Assembly (NCBI GenBank): GCA_964519535.1
Contig: CAZFIR010000191.1
Span: 1-22,611 of the forward strand
Reading direction: 5' to 3'
Source of the DNA: CAYWLI01 sp964519535
GTDB taxonomy: Bacteria; Desulfobacterota; B13-G15; RBG-16-54-18
Length of the DNA stretch: 22,611 nucleotides
In this document: piece by piece, positions 1 through 11,900 of the stretch
Layout: the number at the start of each line of letters is the position of its first letter
Numbering within the stretch: the stretch's first letter is position 1
Notes under the pieces: generated by a model
The model's database searches: none
What the model was told of the DNA's origin: nothing
The model's input: only the letters and a program-made list of their open reading frames with translations
Position numbers and translations under genes: made by a program

Positions 1-461
1 TATACGCTGAGGAGCGTCGACATCTCTCCAATCTCGTGGGGGAGGCAAGGCTCGCGCCTTTTACGTGGCTCTCAGGAACGATGGACCTCGAATACAACCC
101 CCACCGCCACCGCCTCGATGTCTTCAATGCGAGAGTCAACTTCTCAGATACAAGGGGGGACCGGCTGGGGGTAGAGTATCGACGCACCAGGGATCAGGTG
201 GAAGAACTCAATACGGAGCTTGGGATTCGTATTATCGATCCCCTGGATTTTTACTTCGCCTATCGACATAACCTCCGCGACCAGGTCAGGATAGAGACGG
301 TCTATGGTCTTGATTACCGTCACCAGTGTTGGGAGGTATCACTGCGCGTGCACGATATAAACCGCCAGCCCGATCCGACGGAGATCAATGGTACCGGCAA
401 GGAGGTGAAGGTAATGGTTTGGATCACCTTGACGGGTCTAGGGAAATATAGGGTCCAATAA
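1..461 (+). CDS. lptD: LPS assembly outer-membrane protein LptD, C-terminal part (5' truncated)
   Basis: The frame is open from base 3 to the TAA at 459-461, so this is the end of a gene that begins outside the window. The roughly 152 residues seen are alternating beta-strand sequence rich in Tyr, Arg and Asp. They end in the pattern typical of LptD: a CWEVSLRVHDINR segment, then a last strand with VMVWITLTGLGKY. In the family, LptD is the outer-membrane barrel that, with LptE, inserts lipopolysaccharide into the outer leaflet. Only one cysteine (HQCWE) is visible, matching the conserved Cys near the C terminus. The following rfb genes make a sugar nucleotide used in surface polysaccharides, so the context fits. 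Another member of the OstA/LptD barrel family is the main alternative. Confidence 0.75.
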   Translation, partial: YAEERRHLSNLVGEARLAPFTWLSGTMDLEYNPHRHRLDVFNARVNFSDTRGDRLGVEYRRTRDQVEELNTELGIRIIDPLDFYFAYRHNLRDQVRIETVYGLDYRHQCWEVSLRVHDINRQPDPTEINGTGKEVKVMVWITLTGLGKYRVQ

Positions 462-473
462 GGAGATAAGGGA

Positions 474-1205
474 ATGAAGGGGATTATTTTGGCCGGCGGC
501 CTCGGAACACGCATGCATCCCTTGACCAAGATCACCAACAAGCACCTCCTGCCGGTGTACGACAAGCCGATGATCTATTATCCGCTGCAGGCCCTTGTTA
601 ACGCAGGGATACAGGATATACTTATTGTTACCGGAGGAAACAATGCCGGGGACTTCCTGAGGCTCCTCGGCAACGGCCATGAATTCGGACTTAAACACAT
701 CAACTACACCTATCAGGAGGGAGAAGGGGGGATTGCAGCGGCCCTCATCCTTGCGGAATTTTTTGCTGCCAAAGATAGCATATGTGTTATTCTGGGGGAT
801 AATGTTATTGAGAAGAACATCCGCGGGGCGGTGGAGGCCTTTGAGCGGCAAAAGGAGGGGGCCAAGATCATGATCAAGGAGGTCCCCGATCCCCAAAGGT
901 TTGGTGTGCCCGTCTTGAAAGGGGACAAGATCGTCAAGATCGAGGAAAAACCTAAAACCCCTCAATCCCCCTATGCGGTTACGGGCATCTATATGTACGA
1001 TAATGGGGTATTTGACATCATCAAGACCCTAAAGCCGTCGAACCGAGGAGAGTTGGAGATAACCGATGTGAACAACGTCTATATCGAGAAGGGTCAATTG
1101 GTCTGGGAGGTTTTGGATGGGTGGTGGACCGATGCGGGAACGTTCGAATCCCTTCTGAAGGCGAGCCTGATGGTGGCCGAGACCGGTGCCAACAAAATGG
1201 ATTGA
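474..1205 (+). CDS. rfbA: Glucose-1-phosphate thymidylyltransferase, short form
   Basis: Nucleotidyltransferase that makes dTDP-glucose from dTTP and glucose-1-phosphate, the first step of dTDP-rhamnose synthesis, in the cytoplasm. The 243 residues show the N-terminal nucleotide-binding signature GGLGTRMHPLT (8-18), the KHLLPVYDKPMIYYPL stretch (23-38), the metal-binding LGDN (107-110), EEKP (157-160), and WWTDAGT (217-223), which corresponds to WLDTGT in the family. Classical RfbA/RmlA has about 290 residues. This short form lacks the C-terminal helical extension, as in many deltaproteobacterial and archaeal homologues. AAGGAG at 460-465 is the ribosome binding site and overlaps the lptD stop codon, so the genes are probably co-transcribed. 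A related sugar-1-phosphate nucleotidyltransferase cannot be fully excluded. Confidence 0.9.
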   Translation: MKGIILAGGLGTRMHPLTKITNKHLLPVYDKPMIYYPLQALVNAGIQDILIVTGGNNAGDFLRLLGNGHEFGLKHINYTYQEGEGGIAAALILAEFFAAKDSICVILGDNVIEKNIRGAVEAFERQKEGAKIMIKEVPDPQRFGVPVLKGDKIVKIEEKPKTPQSPYAVTGIYMYDNGVFDIIKTLKPSNRGELEITDVNNVYIEKGQLVWEVLDGWWTDAGTFESLLKASLMVAETGANKMD

Positions 1206-1213
1206 GGACGGTT

Positions 1214-1648
1214 ATGATCGAAGGGGTGAGAATCAAGAAGCTAAAGGTCATACCCGATGAGCGGGGTCGACTTATGGAGATCTTGCGCAGCGATGATGAG
1301 ATCTTTCAACAGTTCGGCCAGGTCTATATGACTACTACCTACCCCCATGTGGTCAAGGCATGGCACTACCACAAGATTCAGACCGACAATGTGACGGTGG
1401 TGAAGGGGATGCTCAAACTGGTCCTCTATGATCCGAGGAAGGGTTCACCTACCAAGGGCGAGGTCAATGAGTTTTTTATCGGTGAGCACAATCCTCTGTT
1501 AGTACAGATCCCGAAAGAGATCTATCATGGATGGATGTGCATTAGTGAGACGGAGGCGATAGCTGTAAATATTCCCACTGATGTATACCGATATGAAGAC
1601 CCGGATGAATACCGCCTCCATCCCCATGAGAACGATATACCCTACTAG
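1214..1648 (+). CDS. rfbC: dTDP-4-dehydrorhamnose 3,5-epimerase family protein (cupin)
   Basis: Cupin-fold sugar epimerase acting after RfbB; the family epimerises C3 and C5 of dTDP-4-keto-6-deoxyglucose. The 144 residues include KAWHYHKIQTDN (48-59), which carries the candidate catalytic His, the core strand KGMLKLVLYDPRKGSPT (64-80), PKEIYHGW (100-107) and a C-terminal YRYEDPDEYRLHP segment that supplies the tyrosine region. It is shorter than the usual 180 residues and has WHYH in place of the common RGLH, so it belongs to a divergent branch and exact activity is less sure. An open frame extends upstream to 1121 inside rfbA, but GAGG at 1204-1207, six bases before the ATG at 1214, decides the start. 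It lies 8 bases after rfbA. Confidence 0.82.
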   Translation: MIEGVRIKKLKVIPDERGRLMEILRSDDEIFQQFGQVYMTTTYPHVVKAWHYHKIQTDNVTVVKGMLKLVLYDPRKGSPTKGEVNEFFIGEHNPLLVQIPKEIYHGWMCISETEAIAVNIPTDVYRYEDPDEYRLHPHENDIPY

Positions 1649-1661
1649 TGGGCGAGAAAAG

Positions 1662-2684
1662 ATGGTTGAGGGAAAGACGCTCCTCGTGACCGGTGGCTGT
1701 GGCTTTATCGGCAGTAATTTCATTCACTATATCCTCGCTCAATATCCGCATTACCGCGTTATCAATCTGGACAAACTGACCTATTGCGGGAACCTCGATA
1801 ACCTCTGCGAGGTGGTGCAGCAACCCAATTTTAGCTTTGTGAAGGGGGATATTGCTGACAGAGAAAAGGTTATGGCGATCCTTCACGATGAAGAGGTCGA
1901 TTGCATCGTGAACTTCGCCGCTGAATCCCATGTGGACCGGAGCATTGAAGACCCCGATCTGTTTCTGCGGACCAATGTCCTGGGTACTCAGGTCTTATTG
2001 GAAGGGGCCAGGGAGGCCGAAGTACCCCTCTTTATCCAGATATCCACGGATGAGGTATACGGTTCCCTGGGCCCAACCGGTGAGTTTACCGAGACCACCC
2101 CCCTGAAGCCGAACAGCCCCTATGCGGCGAGCAAGACCGCTGCCGACCTCATGGTGAGGGCCTATATCAAGACGTATGGCATTAACGCCATCATCACCCG
2201 TTGTTCAAACAACTATGGTCCATATCAATTTCCTGAAAAGCTCCTTCCCCTGATGATCAGCAATGCCATGGAAGACAGAGAACTTCCGATATACGGTGAT
2301 GGGCTCAACATCAGAGACTGGATATACGTAGAAGACCATTGTCAGGCCATTGATGTGATCATGCATCGCGGCAAAAGCGGGGATATATACAATATCGGCG
2401 GAGCGAGTGAGCGGACAAACCTCGAGGTTGTACGGACCATCTTAGAGGTATTGGGCAAACCGGAATCCCTGATCCGCTTCGTTAAGGATCGGCCCGGACA
2501 TGACCGCAGATATGCCATGGACTTCTCTAAACTAAACAAAGAGCTAGGCTGGCAGCCCCAGGTGTCCTTTGGAGAAGGGATAAAACGGACCGTCACCTGG
2601 TACGTCGAACATCAGGATTGGTGGCAGCGGATTAAGACGGGTGAATATTTGGAATATTATGAGCGGATGTATGGGAAGAGGTGA
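1662..2684 (+). CDS. rfbB: dTDP-glucose 4,6-dehydratase
   Basis: Short-chain dehydrogenase/reductase-type enzyme that converts dTDP-glucose to dTDP-4-keto-6-deoxyglucose using bound NAD. The 340 residues match the family length. Visible motifs are the Rossmann glycine motif TGGCGFIGS (10-18), NFAAESHVDRSI (84-95), the catalytic STDEVYG (128-134, with the Asp-Glu pair), the YAASK (154-158) Tyr/Lys pair, and RCSNNYGPYQFPEKL (180-194). The frame is open from 1581, inside rfbC. The ATG at 1662 fits the family N terminus and leaves a 13-base gap, though the ribosome binding site (a GAGAAAAG-like stretch) is weak. It is the last gene of the cluster and is followed at once by a strong terminator. 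An rfbD reductase is not in the window. Confidence 0.93.
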   Translation: MVEGKTLLVTGGCGFIGSNFIHYILAQYPHYRVINLDKLTYCGNLDNLCEVVQQPNFSFVKGDIADREKVMAILHDEEVDCIVNFAAESHVDRSIEDPDLFLRTNVLGTQVLLEGAREAEVPLFIQISTDEVYGSLGPTGEFTETTPLKPNSPYAASKTAADLMVRAYIKTYGINAIITRCSNNYGPYQFPEKLLPLMISNAMEDRELPIYGDGLNIRDWIYVEDHCQAIDVIMHRGKSGDIYNIGGASERTNLEVVRTILEVLGKPESLIRFVKDRPGHDRRYAMDFSKLNKELGWQPQVSFGEGIKRTVTWYVEHQDWWQRIKTGEYLEYYERMYGKR

Positions 2685-2695
2685 GTGGAATGCGT

Positions 2696-2724
2696 AAAAA
2701 GGGGGGGATTATCCCCCCTTTTTT
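2696..2724. terminator. Strong intrinsic terminator, probably bidirectional, between convergent rfbB and tcA
   Basis: A5G6 (2696-2706), a six-base loop, then C6T6 (2713-2724) form an 11-pair stem whose outer pairs are A/T. The + strand ends in six T and the - strand in five T. It can therefore stop rfbB transcripts, 12 bases after the stop codon, and long tcA transcripts, about 240 bases after theirs. Confidence 0.9.
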
Positions 2725-2965
2725 ATGGCCATTGCATCAAGGGGAAAAGGAGTTTCGTGGACCCAGATCTTATTACAGTGACTTCTTCCTCCGTGAAGTA
2801 CTTTTAGACCCAACGTCTCCACACCAATCCCCAGGAGTCACCGATGGATGATAGACTCTACAGGAAATTTTAACCTTAAGAGGTCTTACCATGTGAGGAG
2901 ATATATAAAGTCAGATATTATATTGCAAGACCTAACTCCTTTTACTGAAACTATGAGTATTTATC
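2725..2965. other. Intergenic gap between convergent genes
   Basis: About 240 bases with no convincing gene. One imperfect inverted repeat was seen: AGGTCTT (2881-2887) against AAGACCT (2927-2933), with a 39-base loop. It is too weak to call a terminator for tcA. Confidence 0.5.
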
Positions 2966-5900
2966 TTATGCTGGCCATTCCGGTGTCCGGCCAGAGTAGG
3001 TGATCACGAACAGGATGTCTTCTATCTCCTCGTTTTTAAACAGGCTTCGGATTTCGGGGGTATCGGGCAAGGCCAGCTCCCAATTACCGACCACGCTCAT
3101 GCCGGGTAACAGAGGCCAGGCTCCGCGGCGGGTGCTTATCATGCCGTCAACAGCAGTTGCCTCGCCACCGATAGCGGGTTCTTTTCCATCCGGCTTAAAG
3201 GTGAGGGTGGCTTTCATCTCAGTTGTTTCCTTACTGAGGCCTGCGAAATACAGGAGGATCTGGTCGATCTTCAACCGCTCGATATTGGGCAGAAAGTCCT
3301 CACGCCGGGTCTGGAAGCGCACGGCCATCGGCGTGGCGGTCTGGTCCGGGTTATGCAGGTCATACCACTGATCTGCAAACTGATGCCTGAAGCTAAAGGG
3401 ACGGTTGGCACTGATCTTTGTCGGCAAGCTCTCGATTACCTGTTGGCGATAGTCCGGACTATCAAGGGCCGTGTACTCTAACGCAACAATAATATCCGCT
3501 ATCGTCAGGTAATCGAATTGATTTGCTGCCTTGGGCATACGGAACTCCCAGATGGTGTCGACTCCCAGCCTCTCGAAGGGAAGGAGCATCTCGGACTGGG
3601 TTTCCAGCTCAAACAGCCCGGTAGCGTTCACAGGTGACGTGAGCGCTACGGACTCAGGCGGACGATGAGCAGTTATGGTCTGGAACAGCATATTTCGATT
3701 CACCACTAACCGGGAAATGCCGATGTTAGAAAGCGTTGCCTTGATTCCCTGAGTAGGCGGAATTAAAGCAACCACAGACGTTCGTACCCGCTTTATCATT
3801 CTCAGATAATGGCCGGGGAAATCCCGATCAAACAGTTCCATAGGTGTCGCAAACACCATAACACCTGTCTCCCTGAAGCGCTGGAACTCGTAGGGGGCCA
3901 TGCGGGCGAGGGAAATAGCTTTAGTCAACTGGAGTTTTCTCTTCTCCGTCTCCAAGCGGTACTGGTCGAGCTTGTAGATATCTGCCATGAGCCGGGCTGA
4001 GCCTGTCAGGCCATGTCGGTCAGTTGCGTCTTGTGATGCACCACCTATGGAATCTTCGGACGGTACCTCCCAGTAGTCGTTCTGAATAAAGGCGGGAGGG
4101 GGCTCCTGGCGTTCAAAGGCCAGTTGGTTCTGCGCAAGCTTTGCCATAGACGTCGCGTGTTGTAAAAAGAAGCTATAAACGCCCTCAAGGATATTGCTCA
4201 TCCAGTCGTAGAGTTCAGCGCTGGTGAATTTATTCTGCAGAAACTCAACGACGGCCTCGGCATGTTCTACCTGCATCCGGGCTATTTCGCCTTCTTGATG
4301 CACAATATTGACTCCATCATTGGCGATCTCTATCTGCTGATCACCGATGCGTATTGAGTGCTGGGCAAGTTCACTTTGCAGTTGCCATTCCTGGGCACGG
4401 CGTTCATAGCTAGCCCACACCGATGCCACTTGTGCCTGTGTTTCAGCTTGAATGGCCATACCGCTGGCGACATATCGGCCCATGGCCGTTAATGAAACTA
4501 ATATAGCCTGTGCTTGAGCAGCAGGTACATTTGTAGGAAAGGCAGCCGCAGCCGAAGTAGCTGCCTGAAACATTGTCGCACCGGCATCACAAAAGGCAGC
4601 CAATGTCCTTGCTGCAGCTGCTGAGTGATAAGCATCTATCATCTGCAATTCCCAAACATTTAATCCAGCATCAAGCCATTCCTTATATGTTTGTGCTTGA
4701 ATCTCCGCGCTTTCTCGCTGCAGCTCTGCCAACTCGACCTCATCACGGGCCTGGCGCAGGCGTAAATTCTGGAGCTTCACACCGGCTCGGGCGAGCTGAA
4801 CACCCTGTCTGGCCTTGAGCAGGTTGTAGAGCTCGACATCGCGCTTTTCCAGGGCAGCGAGCAAGGCCGCCTCCATCTGCGCTGCCATGTTTGCCAGTTG
4901 TTTGGCCCGCTCGATCAGGAATTCATAACGATATGGCACGGGAGGAGGGGTAATCCTGGTAGGCAGAGTAAGTTGTCCTCCTGGGCCGATGGATGGCATG
5001 GCGCTAAGAATGTCTGTTGGAGCCGCATAGGCTTCGATTTCTCTTTTGATTCCCGCGATATTCCGGCACGTGCGGATTTTGTAGAGGTTGATTTCCGCAT
5101 GGAAACGGAGTGCCTTTATCATCGGATTTGGCGGTATGCAGAACGCTAAAGTGGCAAGCATAGGGATATATGCCCCTCCAACAACCGGTGTATAGACTCT
5201 TGTTTCCAACTCCTCGGAAAGAGGGGCAGCAGGCCTATAGGTGTTTTCAATCAGCATTACTGATTTTGCGATACCTTTCTCAATGGAATTGTTTTTCAAA
5301 AGAAGCCCTGGGATTTCCGCCAGTGTTTGGTTTCTCCTTTCAATAATATCGCTAAGCGTCAGCGGTTGTTGCAGACTCAGTGCCTCATTAACGGCTTTTC
5401 TCGCCTTGGCAATGCGCGCTGACAGCTCCTTTGAGCTTTGCATGATGTTGCGAACATTATTAACTGTACTTTCAAGAACGCTCATATTGTTTATGCGCCT
5501 CACATCGTCAAGTATCCGCTCCCATACCCCTTGCCAGCGCAAATCTTCAAGCTCTATCTCCAGATATCCTATAATATCTTCGCATAAGCCGAGATGCTGG
5601 TTCAGTTCCGGTGTTTCCAGTAGTTCAAGGGCGGTTTCATAGAGGGTCCTTGCCTTTGCCAGACTTTCTACTGTATCACGGGTAAATTCCGCATCCGCAT
5701 AAGCGAGGAGGCATTGGATTATGTAGAGTAAGGTAAACCGTGTATAGGTGTTTTTGCGAGTCGATGCAATTGTATGAGGATTTAGCGGATCAAGCAGCCA
5801 ATCTTCGAGACGCTCATAGGTGCCTGGAATGTAGTCCTCATATTCAAGCCCATAGTAGATCTTTCCTTTGTCTCTAGGCTTTGCATAATCATAGACTGTC

Positions 5901-8900
5901 CTAAACCAGTTCAATGCAGCTTCGAACTGGCTGGCCCATTGAAGCCGAATTGCAATGGCTACAGGTACGAAATAGTACATCTCTTTAATATATTCAAGAT
6001 TGTTTGGAAGCGTACGCCTGAAGCTCATGCAGTTTCTCTGGTAGGCAATCTTACTCTGCTCATAACGTTCCCGTTGTATCGACTCGGGATGAATTTGATC
6101 AGAAAGCGTGGATACCCGAGAAATATTTGGCGTAATAAAGTAACCGGTAAACTCGGTTGGGTACTCGGGCCAGAAGTTGTGGACACAGCAGATATCGATT
6201 CCATCGCTAAGATAATCTTTTTGATAAACAAAAATTGAAAATTCGTATTCGTGATCGAAGTGAAAAATGCCCGTTCTAAAGCCCCAATTAGGCGGAATAA
6301 TACTGATGGATGGCTGCGTTCGGATCTGATGCTGTTCGGAGATATTATCTTCGCTGCGTCTGGCAAACTCGAGTGTTATGCTGACTATTATCCGCCAAAG
6401 AATCCCACTAAGGGAATCCGAGATGCCAGACAGCGCGGTGACTGTTTCAGCGACGAGCCTCCATTCACCATAAACTTCATCCGAGTAATCCGCATCTTTG
6501 ATCTTGTCAATAAAAGACTCTATATTTCGAAGTTTCAGGTTTTGGAGATCGGAAGAAGAATCAGGCTCGTTCAGTAAATCATAGAGATTATAAAACCATT
6601 TATTTTGAGAACTCCAAAACTCAAGAATGTGGTAATCATGCAAGTCTAGGTTATAAACTGTAATGAGCCAATCGTTGAAATCATTAAGGGTGTCGATACT
6701 GTATGTCTCGGTTAAACTAACTGGAGAGATCAACTTCTTATAATAAGTTATCGGGGTTTGATAAAACGTATACCAACCTACGGTATCGGTCGATATTGAA
6801 CTTAAAGCGCCTATATATGAACCGTTCTCGATAAGTCTCCAAGACCCATCGTCTCTGTAGCCAAAGATTCGGTAATAAATGCTTCCGGACGACTCTGCAA
6901 TCAAACAAGGGCGATTGGCCCATTCGAAAAACCCGGCAATACGATCAAACGTCTTACCTTTCGACCCGTTGATAATCGGTTTCCAGTCACCACTCGCCCA
7001 ACTGCGCCCATCTGATGATAGGTATTGATCATATATGGTTCCATCGTTAACGCGGATGACAATATGGGGTGGCTGGTCAGTATCCTCCCGCTGCTTAACG
7101 AGTGCAGAGATGTTGGAAGAGTCTGTAGGTAGATCCAGGGACTGGACTTCTGCATCCCAATACATTTTATTGAGGTCATACCTTACGAATACCAGCTCTT
7201 GCTTCCCGCCGTTTGCTGTAACCAGAAAAAGAAAAATATACCTGGCTTCATCAGCTATATAATAGGGGACAGCCCCTATTATCTTGACCACGTCGCCTAG
7301 TTCATCGACGGGCAAAGCTATCCAAAAAGTCTGGGTTTCTTGTGCGTTTTCCGGAAGAAGATATGACCAATAGACCTTACCCGTTTTGCCGCCCAGAGCA
7401 AACACGTAAAAAAGCAGTTCAGTTTCGTTCCCCTTTGTGGCAGTTTCAGCAGTACAAGTAGCTTGCGCTGCCATGGTGGCCACATCGTTCAAGTAATCCG
7501 AATATTCGAGTGCAAGCTGCCGCGCCAAAACAGGCGTTATGCGCTGGTTAGACCTTAGGACACCTATTAGAGAACGGAACGCAGGAGAAGCCTGTCGCCT
7601 TAGGGAGGGAAGGAGGATATTTTCAGGATAAAGGAAAACGCCAACAGCAGCTTTCCATGTCTCATAGGAGCCGATCCACATCCATTCTTCATCGAAGTGC
7701 TCGTATTCAGGATCAAGCTGAAGCATTTCATGCTCCGGCTGTTGGAACTGTCCTGTTCTCAGGGAAAAGATGAGATTCTGTAGGGTGGTAAGTGCCTGGG
7801 AGATGCGGGTTGTTTTTTGGCAGGGGGCGATCTGAAAGTCGATAAGCAGTTGGTCTGTAAGCCATTTCGCCTTTTCTGTAATATCATTTCCCTCTGTAGT
7901 AGAAGCCTCGACAAGGGCGTCACGGAGCAAAGCCAACGTGGCCTCCTCGCAGCCATCCACAACCTCAGCCATGGCAGTCATCACGGTCCTCTCCTGGTCG
8001 ATGCGTGCGCTGAGCTTATCCTCCCAGTCCCACCTCGCCTCCCGGCTTGCTCGCCAAGGGAGTAATTCAAATTCTTCCTCGGAGGTTTGGAAGAAATCAG
8101 GTGATAATGTTATGCCACTTTCTTGCTCAACATCTCTCCAGTCCGCGGACATACGGCGCTTCTTTACCTGAACAAGGATCGAATAGACGCCATCCCACTC
8201 GGAGTCCATCACCTCTGCACCACTTTCCAATAGAGCATAAACCCGCATTAAATACAAAAAAGCATCCATATCAAGGCTGAGCTGGTCAAACCGCGCCGTG
8301 ATATCGTTTCCCTGTTTACGCTGCACCGCCAGATCAAGAAATTCTTTGATATCTACTCCGAGGATGTTTTTAAGGACTCTCTTGAAGCCAAAATTTGGAT
8401 CAAATATTAAAAGCTGAATGCGGTGGTTTAAAGCCTCGGCCACGTAAACATTCCCGTCACCATCAACCGCAATACCTTGGGGAAAATTGAATTGCATATC
8501 GCCGGTTCCCAGGCTGCCCCATTTTTCAAGGAATGTTCCTTCGGCATCGAATTTCTGAATACGGTTTGTGAGATCTGATACATAAATATATCCATTTACA
8601 TCTACTCCTATGCCACTCGGGGAATTGAACTGACCGTTTCCGCTTCCTTGGGTGCCCCATTTTTTAAGGAATACTCCGTTTGAGCCAAATTTTTGAATCC
8701 GATGATTTGAGGAATCTGACACGTAAATATTTCCAGTTTTATCTGGTACTACATCAACTGGTCCGTTGAATTGACCGTCTCCGCTTCCTTGGGTGCCCCA
8801 TGCATGAAGGAATACTTCATTCGAATCAAATTTTTGAATCCGATGATTGCCACTGTCTGCCACATAAATATCTCCATTATCATCTATTCCTATACCCGTG

Positions 8901-11900
8901 GGGTTATTAAACAATCCCTCTTCAGAAGAGGGCTTCCCACCCCACATTTTAAGAAAATCTCCATTGCTATTAAATTTCTGAACCCTGTGATTTGAGGAAT
9001 CTGATACGTAAATATTACCGCTGTTATCTACAGCTATGCTTTGCGGGAAAAGAAATTGACCGTTTCCCTTTCCTCTGGATCCCCATTTCTTAAGAAAGCT
9101 TCCGTTGGAATCAAACTTTTGAATTCGATTATTCTCTCTATCGGCGACATAGATATCTCCTTCACGGTCCACAGCTACATCTCGAGGTGAGCGGAACTGG
9201 CCATCATTTGTTCCTTGAGCGCCCCATATAAGACATGCTTTTTCTTCTTCGCGCAACTGCTTGATCTCGTTAACGTGCGCCTCTATCCACCCCTTTCTGG
9301 CTTGCCAGATATCATAGGCCGGACCCTCAAGAGAATTTTTCAGGTCTTTTTCCCCAATCAGATCCGGGTCAATTATGGGCGACTTGTTTCTCGTTCGCAG
9401 TGTGTACTGCCATTGTTGTCGTGTTTCTCGGCTTGCCCGCCAGAGAGGAAGTCTGGCGCTTAATACGCGCCAGTAAAGAAGATTTTCCTCCTCTTCCTCC
9501 TGTTTCCAATCTGTAATAAGGGTTCTTCTTTTGCAAGCGGTAGTAAGTATTGAATAAAGTTTGTTCAACTCTTCTTCAGAAGGCTCTTTCTCGGAATCAT
9601 CTTCTTTTTGCTTAATCATTATTAAATGCGAGAAGTCTTCGATTGACATATAAAACTGTCTTTCGACTTGTTCTTGTGCATTTTCACGGGTCGTGGCATC
9701 CAAGCTCCTGAGATCCTCATCAATCTGCATCATAATTTCAATCCAGGTAGGTTGATTCGGGTCAGGACGAGGAGATACCATCCCCAAAGCAGCTCTTAAC
9801 GCCTGTGAGAGCCGACCAGTTGCATACGCTGATTGCATGTTGTTCTTGATTGCTTCAACTGCTATTGTGCGCGATCTCCATGTGCTGCGTGCCTGGAGGC
9901 CTGTTGGAGAAACAACGAGATCATCGAGAGTTACCAATTCTGGATCAATAAGTGGACGCTGGTTGTGCAATGCTGGTGACCATAACCCTTCTCCTGGTTC
10001 AGCCAGGGCAATCCAGAACTCCTGCGGACCTAGCTTTAATCCTTTTTCATTTTCTTCACTGATCCAATCAGGATAACTTCTCTCTTTCAAGGCTTGCATT
10101 AAAATGGAATGGACTGCATCCCATTCCTCATCGCTGACAGGCTCACCTTCGGAATTTTCTTCAACTCGTCTATTTTTATTATAAATCTCCATTAGCCGGG
10201 TAAAGCTCTCTACCGTGAGATTCATATTTTTGATGTGATCTTTTGTTGCTTCAAGGTCTTTGCCTGTTTTAAGGTTTTCCAAAAATCCATCAAGATCAGG
10301 CAGAGGATCGCCAAGTACCCGTTTGAGCACTACGTCAAGTCCCTCATTCGTTCTCTGTTCATTGAGTTCTCTCAGACCGGTATCAATTTCTTGACGGCGC
10401 GTTAACCAGATGTCGAAGGCTTTATCGTCGTCTGCTGGATTAGTTTTGGGAATTGGTAAACGAAAGTCATCCGGGCCAATTATGTCTGGATCAATTATCG
10501 GTAGGAGACCCTCGGTGTATGGATCAGCTGGCCAGTCTTGTTGCTTCCAGAGCGTGCGCAGGTGCTTGAGACGCCAAGCCAAAAAGCTCGGAATGACGGA
10601 AATCTCAAATCGATTGTTTTGAGGCTCCTGATCGATCTGGATTCGAGCTGAAAGACCACTGTTATTCCGTTCTGACAATATGAAGGTGCCCAATGTCCCC
10701 TCTCCTGAGGCCACTCTTTGCGTCCTTTCTCTGTCCTTATAAAGATTGACCATATAAACAAGTCCGTTGTCTGGAGGTAGATTGGTCACCTGCATTTCAC
10801 CATAAACATTACCGTCTTCATCGGTGTTTCGATTCCATTCCACGCCGAAAAAATTCCAACGTTTGATCTGCTCATCTGTATCTTCCGATTGGATCCCATC
10901 ACAAAGTGGGTTTCGGGTTGTGTCGATAAGCCCAAACACCTGTTCCAGACGTCGCTCACTGAGGTCTTCGCGGGTAAAAAGTAGCTTATCAAGTTTTTCA
11001 GAATCTTCTGCATCCAGGTCTATGCCCAAACGGTCTGCGAGCGACTCGCGTTTATCTTGATCGGCTGTTGTGGTCAGGCGTAATTCCTCGTAAGAGGTTC
11101 CGATTTGATTGAGCAGGACTTGGTACGCTTCGAACAGATACTCCTTCACGTTGTCGGCCAGACTCGATTGATTGGATAGCGAAGGTGGATTCGCGATCAA
11201 ATAGCGTCTTAGTACTTCGATGCAGATCCTGACCTGCCGCACCTTCCGTTCCACTTCCGCCGACGATCCAAGGAACTGCCCGAACAATTGGTGAAATCTC
11301 TGTTCAAGATCGCTGAGAGTGACGCTCCTAAAGTCCGCCTCACCTGCACTCTTGATCTGCACATGCTTCATGGTATAGTCAAGCAGATCCGCGAGATAGG
11401 CGAGCGGACTCACCGCGGACTCGCTGTCTGGGCAGGCACACTGGCGAGGAAATAACCCTTCTATGTTGAAGGCGGGTTCAACAGCAAAACCATTTGCCTG
11501 TTCAACTCTTGCCTGGGTCAAGGCGTTGTTGAGCACTGCGCTTGCAGCAACAGCCTTTGAATGGACAAGAGTAGCAGTCTCCTTTGCTATCCCTGCCTTC
11601 TCTGCCTCTTTTATGAAAACTCCTCTTCCCGTTTCGGAAATTTTTGTGATCCCGGAGAAGCCATTGTCTATCAGTTTTTGATTCACCTTTACGTCATCAG
11701 AAAGAAGGCTGAGATAGGCGTGTGCCTCAAGCTTCTGTAGTGCTTTCTCGTCTTTCGGTGATGAGTCCTTTAAGGGAGGGATTCCCCCATTTCGCCGTAT
11801 ATCACTGAGGGTTTTTATCTTTTTTGTTTTCAGATGCCCGATCATTTCTTCCGAAATGAGCTTACGCTTAATGAGGGCACTCAAATCCTTGATCTCTAAA

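Noticed and set aside
438..965. 175-codon - strand open frame opposite rfbA
   Set aside because: rfbA is unmistakable on the + strand; this frame shows no recognisable domain.
8408..9226. Regular direct repeats considered as a CRISPR array
   Set aside because: Units are about 141 bases, in frame and protein-coding (NHL blades), with no short identical repeats or unique spacers.
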